Shown one piece after another: positions 25,431 to 33,903 of a DNA stretch of 64,000 nt. The notes beneath the pieces are model-generated. The model was not told where the DNA came from, did not search any database, and saw only the letters and a list, made by a program, of their open reading frames with translations. Location: NCBI GenBank assembly GCA_964400285.1, contig CAYNTK010000001.1, positions 248,001 to 312,000 of the forward strand, written 5' to 3'. A program made the position numbers and the translations under genes. The stretch comes from FEN-1279 sp964400285. Its GTDB lineage: Bacteria > Bacteroidota > Ignavibacteria > Tepidaquicellales > Tepidaquicellaceae. Position 1 is the first letter of the stretch. Each line of letters opens with the position of its first letter.

Positions 25431-27029
25431 TTATTCTTTTAATGGTATTTCGATATAACTTCCTTCAGAACCGCCAATATATATTGTATTTTTCGATGAA
25501 GTGAAAACAGGCAATACATAGGGATTAGTTCTTAGGAATAAATCATTTTCACGAGTATCTAAATTAGTAAGTATTATTTTAATTCGGCTTTTTACAGAAA
25601 AGATGTGACCAAGTGCATCACCATCGATATTTACAACTTTTATTTTATTTTTGTTGCAATTTCTATCAGTATAATTTATGCTACTAATAAATTTACTTGA
25701 GCCATTTTTGAATACTTCATAAATCTGAAAGTTAAATTGGCATTCTGTTTTATTAGATTTATAAACAAGGTGAAGTTTGGGTATTCCAAGTGCATTATAA
25801 TTCCACTGAAGCGGTTCTGATTCAAAAACAAGATTCACTTTTTTGAAATTAGAGTTAAAATGATATCCATTGAATTCAGTATTAATTGCGTCATTAATAT
25901 TGAATGTTGAATCATTAACAATATTATTGAATTTGAATGATTTAATATCTCTTTTATATGGTTGTTCTGATATAATTTTTTTGGGGTGAAAATAAAACTT
26001 AATTCTATTAGGTTTTTCAAAAAAAGATGAATCAGAGCTCATTCTGTTATAAAACCAAATACCATCTATTAAAGGCAAACTACTTAGACTTACTGTGTAT
26101 TTTTTATCGTAGCTGGAATTAATGTTGTTTAACCATTTATCTATCCAATTATTAATACTTAAATTATGTAAATCAATTTCATTTTCGGAAAATAAACTGC
26201 CGTGACCTTCTATGCTACCGAAATAAAATTTTGTTTTGTAATCGAATTTATATAAGTTTATAATTAAGCAATTTGCATTAAAATATTTATCTTGAAAAGA
26301 ATTTGAGATGAATATTGGAATATTAATTTTAGCTATGTCTTTCGAGAAATCCCTATTTAGAGGCAAATAATAAATAAGACTATCCCATAAATCTTTTCTT
26401 TTAGATAATATCCAATTTCTAAAGTATTTTACTTCTTTATTATATCTTACTATACTATCCGGATAACTTAATGACCATAAAAGAGACATTTTAATACAAC
26501 CATTATCAATCCAGTTTGAAGCAAAATCTGGAGATATTAAATCGGAGATAATGCACTGAACATCAAGTCCATAACAAGAAGCCATAAGGGGAATAATACC
26601 TCCTTGTGATGAACCTGAAATTGCAATTCTATTTATATCTATCATGGTATCACTTTTTATATATTCAATAATTTCATTTAAATCCATAGCTTCAATTCTA
26701 CTAATTAAATTCGATTCACCTTCTGAATTTCCTTGTCCACGCATAGAATAAATAAAAGTTGCAAATCCGTATCTTGAGTAAATTTTAGCATTTAGAAGAT
26801 TATCTTCTTTTGATTTACCGAATCCGTGGCAAAATACAATACATGGAAAACCGTAAGTAGGTTTTTCAATTTCAGGATAAATTGAAGTGCAATCGAGTTG
26901 AACTCCGTCACGGAGTTTTATAAAAAAGTCTTTTCTCGATATATCAAAATCGTTATTTAAGAAACTCTGACAAAAGGAATTTAATACAATAAAAAAAGTG
27001 ATAAAAAAAACTTTAGTAATTATATCCAT
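25431..27029 (-). CDS. CocE/NonD-type alpha/beta hydrolase, no T9SS domain
   Basis: Paralogue of the hydrolase at 22874-24889 with the same domain order: signal-like N-terminus (VFFITFFIVLNSF, possible lipobox-like Cys), FCHGFG, MRGQGNSEG, nucleophile Ser141 in SGSSQGG, LPLNRDF, FQDKYFNAN, EGHGS, and a C-terminal jelly roll with NYTDRNC and LTNLDTR. It stops at the end of the jelly roll (YIEIPLKE) where the other protein continues into its sorting domain, so it is probably periplasmic or membrane-attached and not secreted by T9SS. The two are clearly related along their whole shared length, which indicates duplication. Confidence 0.88.
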   Translation of the reverse strand: MDIITKVFFITFFIVLNSFCQSFLNNDFDISRKDFFIKLRDGVQLDCTSIYPEIEKPTYGFPCIVFCHGFGKSKEDNLLNAKIYSRYGFATFIYSMRGQGNSEGESNLISRIEAMDLNEIIEYIKSDTMIDINRIAISGSSQGGIIPLMASCYGLDVQCIISDLISPDFASNWIDNGCIKMSLLWSLSYPDSIVRYNKEVKYFRNWILSKRKDLWDSLIYYLPLNRDFSKDIAKINIPIFISNSFQDKYFNANCLIINLYKFDYKTKFYFGSIEGHGSLFSENEIDLHNLSINNWIDKWLNNINSSYDKKYTVSLSSLPLIDGIWFYNRMSSDSSFFEKPNRIKFYFHPKKIISEQPYKRDIKSFKFNNIVNDSTFNINDAINTEFNGYHFNSNFKKVNLVFESEPLQWNYNALGIPKLHLVYKSNKTECQFNFQIYEVFKNGSSKFISSINYTDRNCNKNKIKVVNIDGDALGHIFSVKSRIKIILTNLDTRENDLFLRTNPYVLPVFTSSKNTIYIGGSEGSYIEIPLKE

Positions 27030-27163
27030 TAAAATTTGAAACTATTTTAATTCAAAGTTAAAAATATTTTTTAATATAATAATATTTTTAAATCAAAGAA
27101 GTATAATTGAATTTATATTTTAAATTATGAATAGTAATTTGCATTAATCAAGAAATTTTAAAT

Positions 27164-29134
27164 TTGATTTCATTAAGTAACATAGGGATATCATTTGGTT
27201 CGAGAACTCTTTTCGAGAATGTGAGTTTAAGGATTTCAGGAAAAGATAGGATTGCTTTTGTTGGTTCGAATGGAGCAGGAAAGACAACATTACTAAAAAT
27301 TATAGCAGGTGTTCAAAAACAAGACGAAGGTGTAGTAGCAGTATCCAAGCATACTACAGTTGGATATTTGCCACAGGAAGTCGAATTTATGACAGGGAAA
27401 ACATTGTATGATGAAGTAATATCGGCAGCAGATGATATAAACAAAATACAAGATGAAATTAAAGAAATAGAAATAGAATTAAAAAATATTCCCGATACTA
27501 CATCGGAAGATTATCTGGATTTACTTAATGAATATTCAGAGTTACAAGAGAGATTTCTTTTACTTGATGGATTTCGGTTGAAATCAAAGGTAGAAAAAAT
27601 ATTGATAGGTTTAGGATTTATAGAAAACGATTTTAACAGGAGGATAGAAGAATTTAGTGGTGGCTGGCAAATGAGAATAGTTTTGGCTAAACTACTTTTA
27701 AAAAATCCATCTATACTATTGCTCGACGAGCCAACTAATCATCTCGATTTTGAATCATTGCTTTGGGTAGAAAACTATTTGCAAAATTATAACGGAGCAG
27801 TTGTATTAGTTTCGCATGATAAAAACTTTCTAAATAATATAACAAATAGGACATTTGAAATATCACTTGGAAAAGTAACAGAATATAGTGGGAATTATTC
27901 ATTTTATGTTGTGGAAAAAGAAAAGCGAAGAGCAATGATTGAGAATCAATATGAAAATCAACAAAAATATCTTAAACAACAGGAACGTTTTATTGAGCGA
28001 TTCAGATATAAGGCAACAAAAGCGAGAGCTGTTCAGAGCAGAATAAAATTAATAGAGAAAATGGATTTGGTAGAAATTGAAGACGAGGAAACAACTGTTA
28101 ATTTCAATTTTCCACCAGCAACGCATTCAGGAAAAATTACTGTTGAATTAGAAAATATTTATAAGAGTTACGATGGGATAAATAATGTATTAGAAAATTT
28201 AAGTTTAATTATATCGAGAGGTGAGAAGATAGCGATATTAGGAAATAATGGAGCGGGGAAATCGACGTTAACGAGGATAATAGCTGGACAAGAGCCAATT
28301 AGTGGTGGCAAGGTAAAATATGGACATCTTGTAAATTTAAAATTCTTTGCACAAAATCAAGCAGAGGAATTAAATAGTGATAAAACTGTTCTTGAAGTAA
28401 TGGAAGAAGTAGCGAGTTCGATAACACAGAAAGACTTACGCTCAATACTCGGGAGTTTTTTATTTAAAGGAGATGATGTTTTTAAAAAGGTAAAAGTATT
28501 ATCTGGTGGTGAAAAATCCAGATTAGCACTTGCAAGAATGTTAATCGAGCCGTCAAATTTTTTAATACTCGATGAGCCGACAAATCATTTGGATATGAAA
28601 TCCAAAGAAGTTTTAAAGAATGCATTAAAGCAATATAAAGGTTCTGTTATTGTAGTATCGCATGATAGAGATTTTATAGATGGTTTTGTTTCCAAAATTA
28701 TTGAAGTAAAGAATAAAAATATTAAGACATTTTTAGGAAACTCATTTGAGTATATAAAAGTTAAAGATGAAGAATTATCAGAAAAGAATTTAAATAAAGT
28801 TGAAAAGATTAAAGATGAAACCCCTATTGTCGAGAAAAAGTCTTTATATTTGATAAATCTCGAGCAGAAGAAAAAGCGTAAAGAATATTTAAAGTTAATA
28901 AATCCTGTTAAAAAGAAAATTAATGAAATCGAGAATGAAATTGAAAAATATGAAAGGAGAAAAAGTGAGCTCGAGAAGATAATGTCATCAGAAGATTTTT
29001 TTAAGGATGCAGATTATGTAATTGAAATTAATGCAGAATATAAGGAAATTCTAAAAGTTATAAGTAACTTGAATTTAAATTGGGAAGGGAAAGTAAATGA
29101 ATTAAATGAAATCGAAAAATCAAATAATATATAA
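27164..29134 (+). CDS. ABC-F family ATPase
   Basis: Soluble tandem ABC protein of the ribosome-associated ABC-F group, which aids translation or protects ribosomes; it is not a transporter. First Walker A GSNGAGKTT near residue 37, signature EFSGGWQMR, Walker B LLLDEPTNHLD; a basic linker (QKYLKQQERFIERFRYKATKAR region) as in the P-site tRNA interaction motif; second Walker A GNNGAGKST, signature LSGGEKSR and LILDEPTNHLD. The C-terminal coiled coil (about 560-656) resembles Uup or YheS. The start is a TTG at 27164; no ATG upstream suits the frame. Confidence 0.93.
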   Translation: MISLSNIGISFGSRTLFENVSLRISGKDRIAFVGSNGAGKTTLLKIIAGVQKQDEGVVAVSKHTTVGYLPQEVEFMTGKTLYDEVISAADDINKIQDEIKEIEIELKNIPDTTSEDYLDLLNEYSELQERFLLLDGFRLKSKVEKILIGLGFIENDFNRRIEEFSGGWQMRIVLAKLLLKNPSILLLDEPTNHLDFESLLWVENYLQNYNGAVVLVSHDKNFLNNITNRTFEISLGKVTEYSGNYSFYVVEKEKRRAMIENQYENQQKYLKQQERFIERFRYKATKARAVQSRIKLIEKMDLVEIEDEETTVNFNFPPATHSGKITVELENIYKSYDGINNVLENLSLIISRGEKIAILGNNGAGKSTLTRIIAGQEPISGGKVKYGHLVNLKFFAQNQAEELNSDKTVLEVMEEVASSITQKDLRSILGSFLFKGDDVFKKVKVLSGGEKSRLALARMLIEPSNFLILDEPTNHLDMKSKEVLKNALKQYKGSVIVVSHDRDFIDGFVSKIIEVKNKNIKTFLGNSFEYIKVKDEELSEKNLNKVEKIKDETPIVEKKSLYLINLEQKKKRKEYLKLINPVKKKINEIENEIEKYERRKSELEKIMSSEDFFKDADYVIEINAEYKEILKVISNLNLNWEGKVNELNEIEKSNNI

Positions 29135-29167
29135 AAAATTTTTTTAAAAAAATTAAAAGGAGAAAAA

Positions 29168-29944
29168 ATGAAAAAAGTAATTTCTGTTTTTCTAATGATA
29201 GTATTTATAGTGAGTTATAATATAGTAAGAGCCGATGGTGACCCGAATAAGCTATTATATAAAAAGTATAACAACGAAAAAATTGAGTCAAAAATAAATT
29301 TGGATTATAAAAAGGCAAAAGATGAATTTGAATTTCGTTCGGGTAAAAAGATTATCGATTTTTATATTGACTTTCAACTTGGAGTAGGAGGAACAAGTGC
29401 AAATGTATCATCTGCGTCTGGAGTAGGCGAATATAAAACAGCCTCAAAACTTGGATTTAAAACTGGTGCATTATTTTTCATAAGTTTATTCGATAAGGTT
29501 AGTTTTTCATCAGGTTTAAGTTTTAATGGAAAGAGTTTTGAAATGACAACACCAACAGTAACACCTCCAACTGTGTTTGATACAACAAAGGTAAAGCCAA
29601 ATACTTCTATGTACGTAACAGCAAATTATATGAACATACCTTTAAATATTCATTTTGGGGGAATGTTATCAGAGACGTTCGGAATAGATTTTAATGGTGG
29701 ACCATATTTAGGAATTAGGACTTCATCGCCCGATAATGTATCTAATGGTTCAGGTTTTAAAGATTTTGATTTTGGTTTGAATGGGACTTTAACAGGGAAT
29801 TATGTTTTTGCATATCCATTAGGTGTTATATTTGGAGTAGATTTTCAATATGGAGGTTTAAATAATTTAGGAAAAACCTCAAGTGTTGATAGAATTTCCA
29901 CACTAAATTACTCATTTTTTTCAGGTCTTAGAATAGGATTATAA
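29168..29944 (+). CDS. Outer-membrane beta-barrel protein (PorT-like fold)
   Basis: Probable outer-membrane protein of unknown role. A strong ribosome site (AAAAGGAG) precedes the ATG; the signal peptide is VISVFLMIVFIVSYNIVRA. The mature region shows amphipathic strands typical of the small barrels common in this phylum: FYIDFQLGVGGTS, KLGFKTGALFFI, SFSSGLSFNGKSF, NYMNIPLNIHFGG, FGIDFNGGPYLGI and a final FFSGLRIGL. Length 258 suits an 8-10 stranded barrel. A strong terminator directly downstream makes it a single-gene or last-gene transcript after the ABC-F gene. Confidence 0.75.
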   Translation: MKKVISVFLMIVFIVSYNIVRADGDPNKLLYKKYNNEKIESKINLDYKKAKDEFEFRSGKKIIDFYIDFQLGVGGTSANVSSASGVGEYKTASKLGFKTGALFFISLFDKVSFSSGLSFNGKSFEMTTPTVTPPTVFDTTKVKPNTSMYVTANYMNIPLNIHFGGMLSETFGIDFNGGPYLGIRTSSPDNVSNGSGFKDFDFGLNGTLTGNYVFAYPLGVIFGVDFQYGGLNNLGKTSSVDRISTLNYSFFSGLRIGL

Positions 29945-29964
29945 ATTTTTTTAGAAAATTTTTT

Positions 29965-30003
29965 AGCACATAACTCTTTAAAATAGAGTTATGTGCTTTT
30001 TTA
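29965..30003 (+). terminator. Rho-independent terminator
   Basis: AGCACATAACTCT and its exact complement (29985-29997) form a 13-base stem with a 7-base loop, followed by a T-run. Because the stem reaches 29997, the next gene cannot sensibly start at the GTG at 29993. Confidence 0.93.
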
Positions 30004-30007
30004 TATT

Positions 30008-31450
30008 TTGGAAAAAAGTAAAATAGCAAAAATATTACTCGTAGCAAATCCAGATTCTTATTTTGGTGTAGATATGCTCTTTAGGATACCGAATTTAGGA
30101 TTATGTTCATTGGCAGCTAATATTGATAGAAGTCTATTTGAGGTTAAGGTGATAGATTTAATTGCTGTTAGAGGAAGGTATAAGAGATATTATATGAAGA
30201 TAATAAAGGACTACAAGCCTGATATAGTGGGTTTTTCAAGTATGGCATTTCAGTATTCAAGTACACTCGAGCTTGCAAAGATTACAAAGAAATTGGATAA
30301 AAAAATTACAATATTATTAGGAGGATATTATCCAACAGTCGATAGTCAAAGCATTCTCGAAAGTGATGATATGAGGTATATAGATTTTATTTTTCGTGGG
30401 GAGGGAGAGATTTCATTTAATAATTTTTTAAAAGAACATTACAATGGTAAGAATTATGATAATGTTCCCGGGCTTTCTTATATAAGTGATAATAATATAA
30501 AGAATAATCCTTTTGGTTGTCTTGCAAATTTAGATGAAATAAAATTGCCCGATAGAAGTGTAAGAATGATTAATAAAGGCTTTAACTGTATGGGTTTTAA
30601 ATCCGATGCAATAGAGACATCACGAGGGTGTGTGTATGAGTGTAATTTTTGTTCAATTCAAAATATGTATGGTAAAAGTTTCAGAAAGTATAAAATAGAA
30701 AGAGTTCTCGATGATATAAGAGATGCAAAGAGATATGGTGCAAAGTCAATAATGATGACAGATGATAATATTTCGCTCGATGGGAAAAGATTTAAAGAAT
30801 TGTGCGAGTCAATTTCCGATTCAAAGTTAAATGATATAAAATACTTAACTCAAGCTAGTGTAAGCGGAATAAAAAAAACACCCGGACTTGCAAAAGCAAT
30901 GGCGGATTGTGGAATGAGTTGGGTATTTCTGGGAATTGAAAGTGCTCACGATACCGCTTTAGATTATTTAAATAAAAGTATGCAATTAAGTAGTTCAGAT
31001 TCTGAAGATGTTGTAAAGGAGTTAAAAGGATATGGGATTATAGTTATAGGAGGATTTATATTAGGGTATCCCGATGATACCGAAGAAACATTAAGAGAGA
31101 ATTTTGAATATGCAAAAAGGATAGGTGTGGATATTCCAACATTTAATATATTGACCCCTTATCCAAATACAAAAGTTAGGGAAGAGTTATTGCATCAGGA
31201 TTTGATTACAAATAAATTTGACTATTCAAAATATGATTGTTGGGAGGTAAATATAAAAACGAAATATTTGACGACAAAGCAAATTTATAAAATTCGTAAT
31301 GAAATTGAAGCAAGGTTTCCAATAGAAACAGGAGCACTTTGGAGAATGGCGAAAAAATATCCTGCTTATTTCATAAAATTAATACCACGCTGGACACTCA
31401 CAAAGCCAAGAGATTTTTTTAAATTTTTAAGAGGATTCAGTAAGAGTTAG
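30008..31450 (+). CDS. B12-binding domain radical SAM protein
   Basis: Cobalamin-dependent radical SAM enzyme, probably a methyltransferase or ring-modifying enzyme; substrate unknown. Residues 8-150 are a B12-binding-like Rossmann domain (KILLVANPDSYFG, KPDIVGFSSMAFQY, ILLGGYYPT, FRGEGEISF). The radical SAM core has the cluster motif CVYECNFC (Cys208, 212, 215), MMTDDNI, FLGIESA and GGFILGYPDDTEET. The first open codon is GTG at 29993, but that lies in the terminator stem, so the TTG at 30008 (MEKSKIAKILLV) is chosen. No partner genes reveal a pathway. Confidence 0.88.
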   Translation: MEKSKIAKILLVANPDSYFGVDMLFRIPNLGLCSLAANIDRSLFEVKVIDLIAVRGRYKRYYMKIIKDYKPDIVGFSSMAFQYSSTLELAKITKKLDKKITILLGGYYPTVDSQSILESDDMRYIDFIFRGEGEISFNNFLKEHYNGKNYDNVPGLSYISDNNIKNNPFGCLANLDEIKLPDRSVRMINKGFNCMGFKSDAIETSRGCVYECNFCSIQNMYGKSFRKYKIERVLDDIRDAKRYGAKSIMMTDDNISLDGKRFKELCESISDSKLNDIKYLTQASVSGIKKTPGLAKAMADCGMSWVFLGIESAHDTALDYLNKSMQLSSSDSEDVVKELKGYGIIVIGGFILGYPDDTEETLRENFEYAKRIGVDIPTFNILTPYPNTKVREELLHQDLITNKFDYSKYDCWEVNIKTKYLTTKQIYKIRNEIEARFPIETGALWRMAKKYPAYFIKLIPRWTLTKPRDFFKFLRGFSKS

Positions 31451-31503
31451 AAAATAATAAAAAGAACTTTATTTATTTATTTTTGTTAAAGCTATAAAAA
31501 ATT

Positions 31504-32355
31504 ATGAAAATAGGGGACTATAAAATATTTTCTATAAGGACTGGTTTATTCAGATTAGACGGTGGGGCAATGTTTGGAGTTGTTCCAAAACCTTTATGGT
31601 CACGTACAAATCCTGCAGATGAGAGTAACAGAATCCAAATGAGCACGAATTCATTATTATTAGATAATGGGAAAAGGAAAATATTAATAGATAATGGGAT
31701 AGGACACAAAATGGCAAAGAAGTTGAATGAAATATATGCAGTAGATTATACAAATTTTACTTTGTTCGATTCATTGAAGAAAATAAATGTAAAGCCTGAA
31801 GATATAACGGATGTAATATTAACTCATCTACATTTTGACCACGCAGGAGGTTCGACTTATTATGATGATGAAAAACAGATAAGAGTTACATTTCCAAATG
31901 CAAACCATTATATACAGAAGAAACATTATGAATGGGCACTAAATCCAACCGAAAGAGATAAAGCAAGTTTTTTTAATAACAACTTCGAATTACTTTCACA
32001 AAATAAAATATTAAATTATTTAGATGGTTACTATGAATTCGATGATTTAATTTCTCTAATACCTGTAAATGGGCATACAAGGGATATGCAAATAGTAAAG
32101 ATATCAGATGAAGAAAATACAATTTTATATGGGGCTGATTTAATACCTATGTCAGCCCATGTTCCACTTCCATATATTATGGGATACGATTTATTTCCAC
32201 TTGTAACACTCGAAGAGAAAAGAAAATATTTAACGGAAGCAGCAAATAAAGATTGGATAATATATTTCGAGCATGACCCATATATAGAAAGTGCAAAAGT
32301 AGGTGTAAATGATAAGGGATTTTTTATCAAAGAATCTTTCCAAATTAATGATTAA
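31504..32355 (+). CDS. Metallo-beta-lactamase fold hydrolase
   Basis: Cytoplasmic zinc hydrolase related to the N-acyl homoserine lactonase/YtnP branch. The metal site motif THLHFDHAGG has His108, His110, Asp112 and His113; further ligands are in PVNGHTRDMQ and the Asp of LYGADLIP, with a late His in YFEHDPYIES. The N-terminal part (GGAMFGVVPKPLWSR, STNSLLLDNGKRKILIDNGIG) is typical of this subgroup. Length 283 fits. There is no signal peptide. The substrate cannot be named; quorum-quenching activity would be only a guess. Confidence 0.88.
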   Translation: MKIGDYKIFSIRTGLFRLDGGAMFGVVPKPLWSRTNPADESNRIQMSTNSLLLDNGKRKILIDNGIGHKMAKKLNEIYAVDYTNFTLFDSLKKINVKPEDITDVILTHLHFDHAGGSTYYDDEKQIRVTFPNANHYIQKKHYEWALNPTERDKASFFNNNFELLSQNKILNYLDGYYEFDDLISLIPVNGHTRDMQIVKISDEENTILYGADLIPMSAHVPLPYIMGYDLFPLVTLEEKRKYLTEAANKDWIIYFEHDPYIESAKVGVNDKGFFIKESFQIND

Positions 32356-32407
32356 TTTAAGTTAATAAGATTATATTATAATCTTATAATCTAAATTAGT
32401 CTATTTA

Positions 32408-33895
32408 ATGAATTTTAGTATAATCGATTATTCCATAGTAATAATTTACCTTATAGGCAGTGTAATATTAGGAATAATATCGGCGGGGAAACAAAAAACT
32501 TCAAGTGATTATTTTCTTGGGGGTAAGAAACTCAAATGGTGGATGGTGGGTTTTTCCATAGTGGCGAGTGAAACCAGCACATTAACATTTATAAGTATAC
32601 CAGGACTTGCGTATAAATCAAATATGCATTTTATGCAATTAGTATTCGGGTATTTTATTGGAAGATTGCTTGTTACATTGATTTTTATTCCTGCGTATTA
32701 TAAAGGAGAGATGGAAACCGCATACGATTTTCTTGGGAAGAGGTTTGGAATGGGATTGAGGAAATTTACTTCATCGGTTTTTATAGTTACTCGTGTTTTA
32801 GCTTCCGGAGTCAGGTTGTTTGCTACGGCAATACCTGTTCACATAATAACTGGATTCGATTATCCTACAAGTATAGCCATAATAGGGGTGTTTACGCTAA
32901 TATATACTTATATTGGTGGCTTGAAAGCAGTAGTTACGATGGATGTTGTTCAAATGTTTATTTATATAGGTGGAGCTATTGCTTCAATGGTAATAATATT
33001 CAGTTTTTTACCGAATGGAATTACAGATGTCATAAAATATGCGACTGCAAATGGGCAGAATAAATTTGAGATGTTCAATCTAAGTAGTTTTACAAGTTGG
33101 GTTGAATTTTTTGCTACACCATATACATTGTTGGGTGCATTTATCGGTGGAACTTTTCTGACGATGGCTTCACATGGAACAGACCAATTATTAGTTCAGC
33201 GATTACTTGGATGTAAAACAAAACGCGAAAGCCAAAAAGCTTTGATGCTCGATGCAAGTTTGATTGTATTACAATTTGCGTTTTTCTTATTTCTTGGATT
33301 ATGTTTATATGCTTTTTATCAGGGAGTGGATTTTACAAAATTAACACTCCAATCTACAGGTTTGAACTTAACATCATCAGATGAGATATTTCCCAAATTT
33401 ATTATAGAAAATCTTCCTGTAGGAATTGCAGGACTTGTGATTGCAGGAGTTCTTGCATCTGCAATGGGGACTTTATCATCAGCTATTAGCTCATTAGCAT
33501 CGTCAACTTATCTCGATTTATTTAAGAATAAATCATCAAATCCGCTAAAAGAAATTTTTTGGTCAAGGATTTTTACTTTATTATGGGGAGTAGTATTAAT
33601 AGGAGGGGCGATGTTATTTAGAGACTCGAAAAATCCAGTTGTAGAAATTGGTTTATCTATTGCTTCATTTACATACGGAGGGTTATTAGGGACTTTTCTA
33701 CTTGGAATATTTTTTAAAAAAATCAATCAGGCAGAAGCATTTATTGGATTTATTACAGGGATACTGACAATGGTTTTTGTAATATATTATACAAAAATTG
33801 CATATACTTGGTATACGATAATAGGGGTTACAGTGACGATTTTAACTGCAAATCTAATTTGGATATTAAAAAGGTTAACAATTAAAAAAATATAG
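32408..33895 (+). CDS. Sodium:solute symporter (SSS family)
   Basis: Inner-membrane Na+-coupled transporter with about 13 hydrophobic helices. The N-terminus reads IDYSIVIIYLIGSVILG then SSDYFLGGKKLKWWMVGFSIVASETSTLTFI, the family-defining beginning; later GGLKAVVTMDVVQMFIY, SHGTDQLLVQRLLGCK (the SSS signature) and ASAMGTLSSAISSLASSTYLDL, which holds the Na2-site serines. Length 495 is standard. Substrate cannot be inferred; the relationship is closest to the general sugar/organic-acid group (impression). It is followed 8 bases later by priA. Confidence 0.93.
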   Translation: MNFSIIDYSIVIIYLIGSVILGIISAGKQKTSSDYFLGGKKLKWWMVGFSIVASETSTLTFISIPGLAYKSNMHFMQLVFGYFIGRLLVTLIFIPAYYKGEMETAYDFLGKRFGMGLRKFTSSVFIVTRVLASGVRLFATAIPVHIITGFDYPTSIAIIGVFTLIYTYIGGLKAVVTMDVVQMFIYIGGAIASMVIIFSFLPNGITDVIKYATANGQNKFEMFNLSSFTSWVEFFATPYTLLGAFIGGTFLTMASHGTDQLLVQRLLGCKTKRESQKALMLDASLIVLQFAFFLFLGLCLYAFYQGVDFTKLTLQSTGLNLTSSDEIFPKFIIENLPVGIAGLVIAGVLASAMGTLSSAISSLASSTYLDLFKNKSSNPLKEIFWSRIFTLLWGVVLIGGAMLFRDSKNPVVEIGLSIASFTYGGLLGTFLLGIFFKKINQAEAFIGFITGILTMVFVIYYTKIAYTWYTIIGVTVTILTANLIWILKRLTIKKI

Positions 33896-33903
33896 AAGTT
33901 ATA

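Noticed and set aside
29993..30007. GTG start for the radical SAM gene
   Set aside because: It lies within the stem of the upstream terminator; the TTG at 30008 is more likely.
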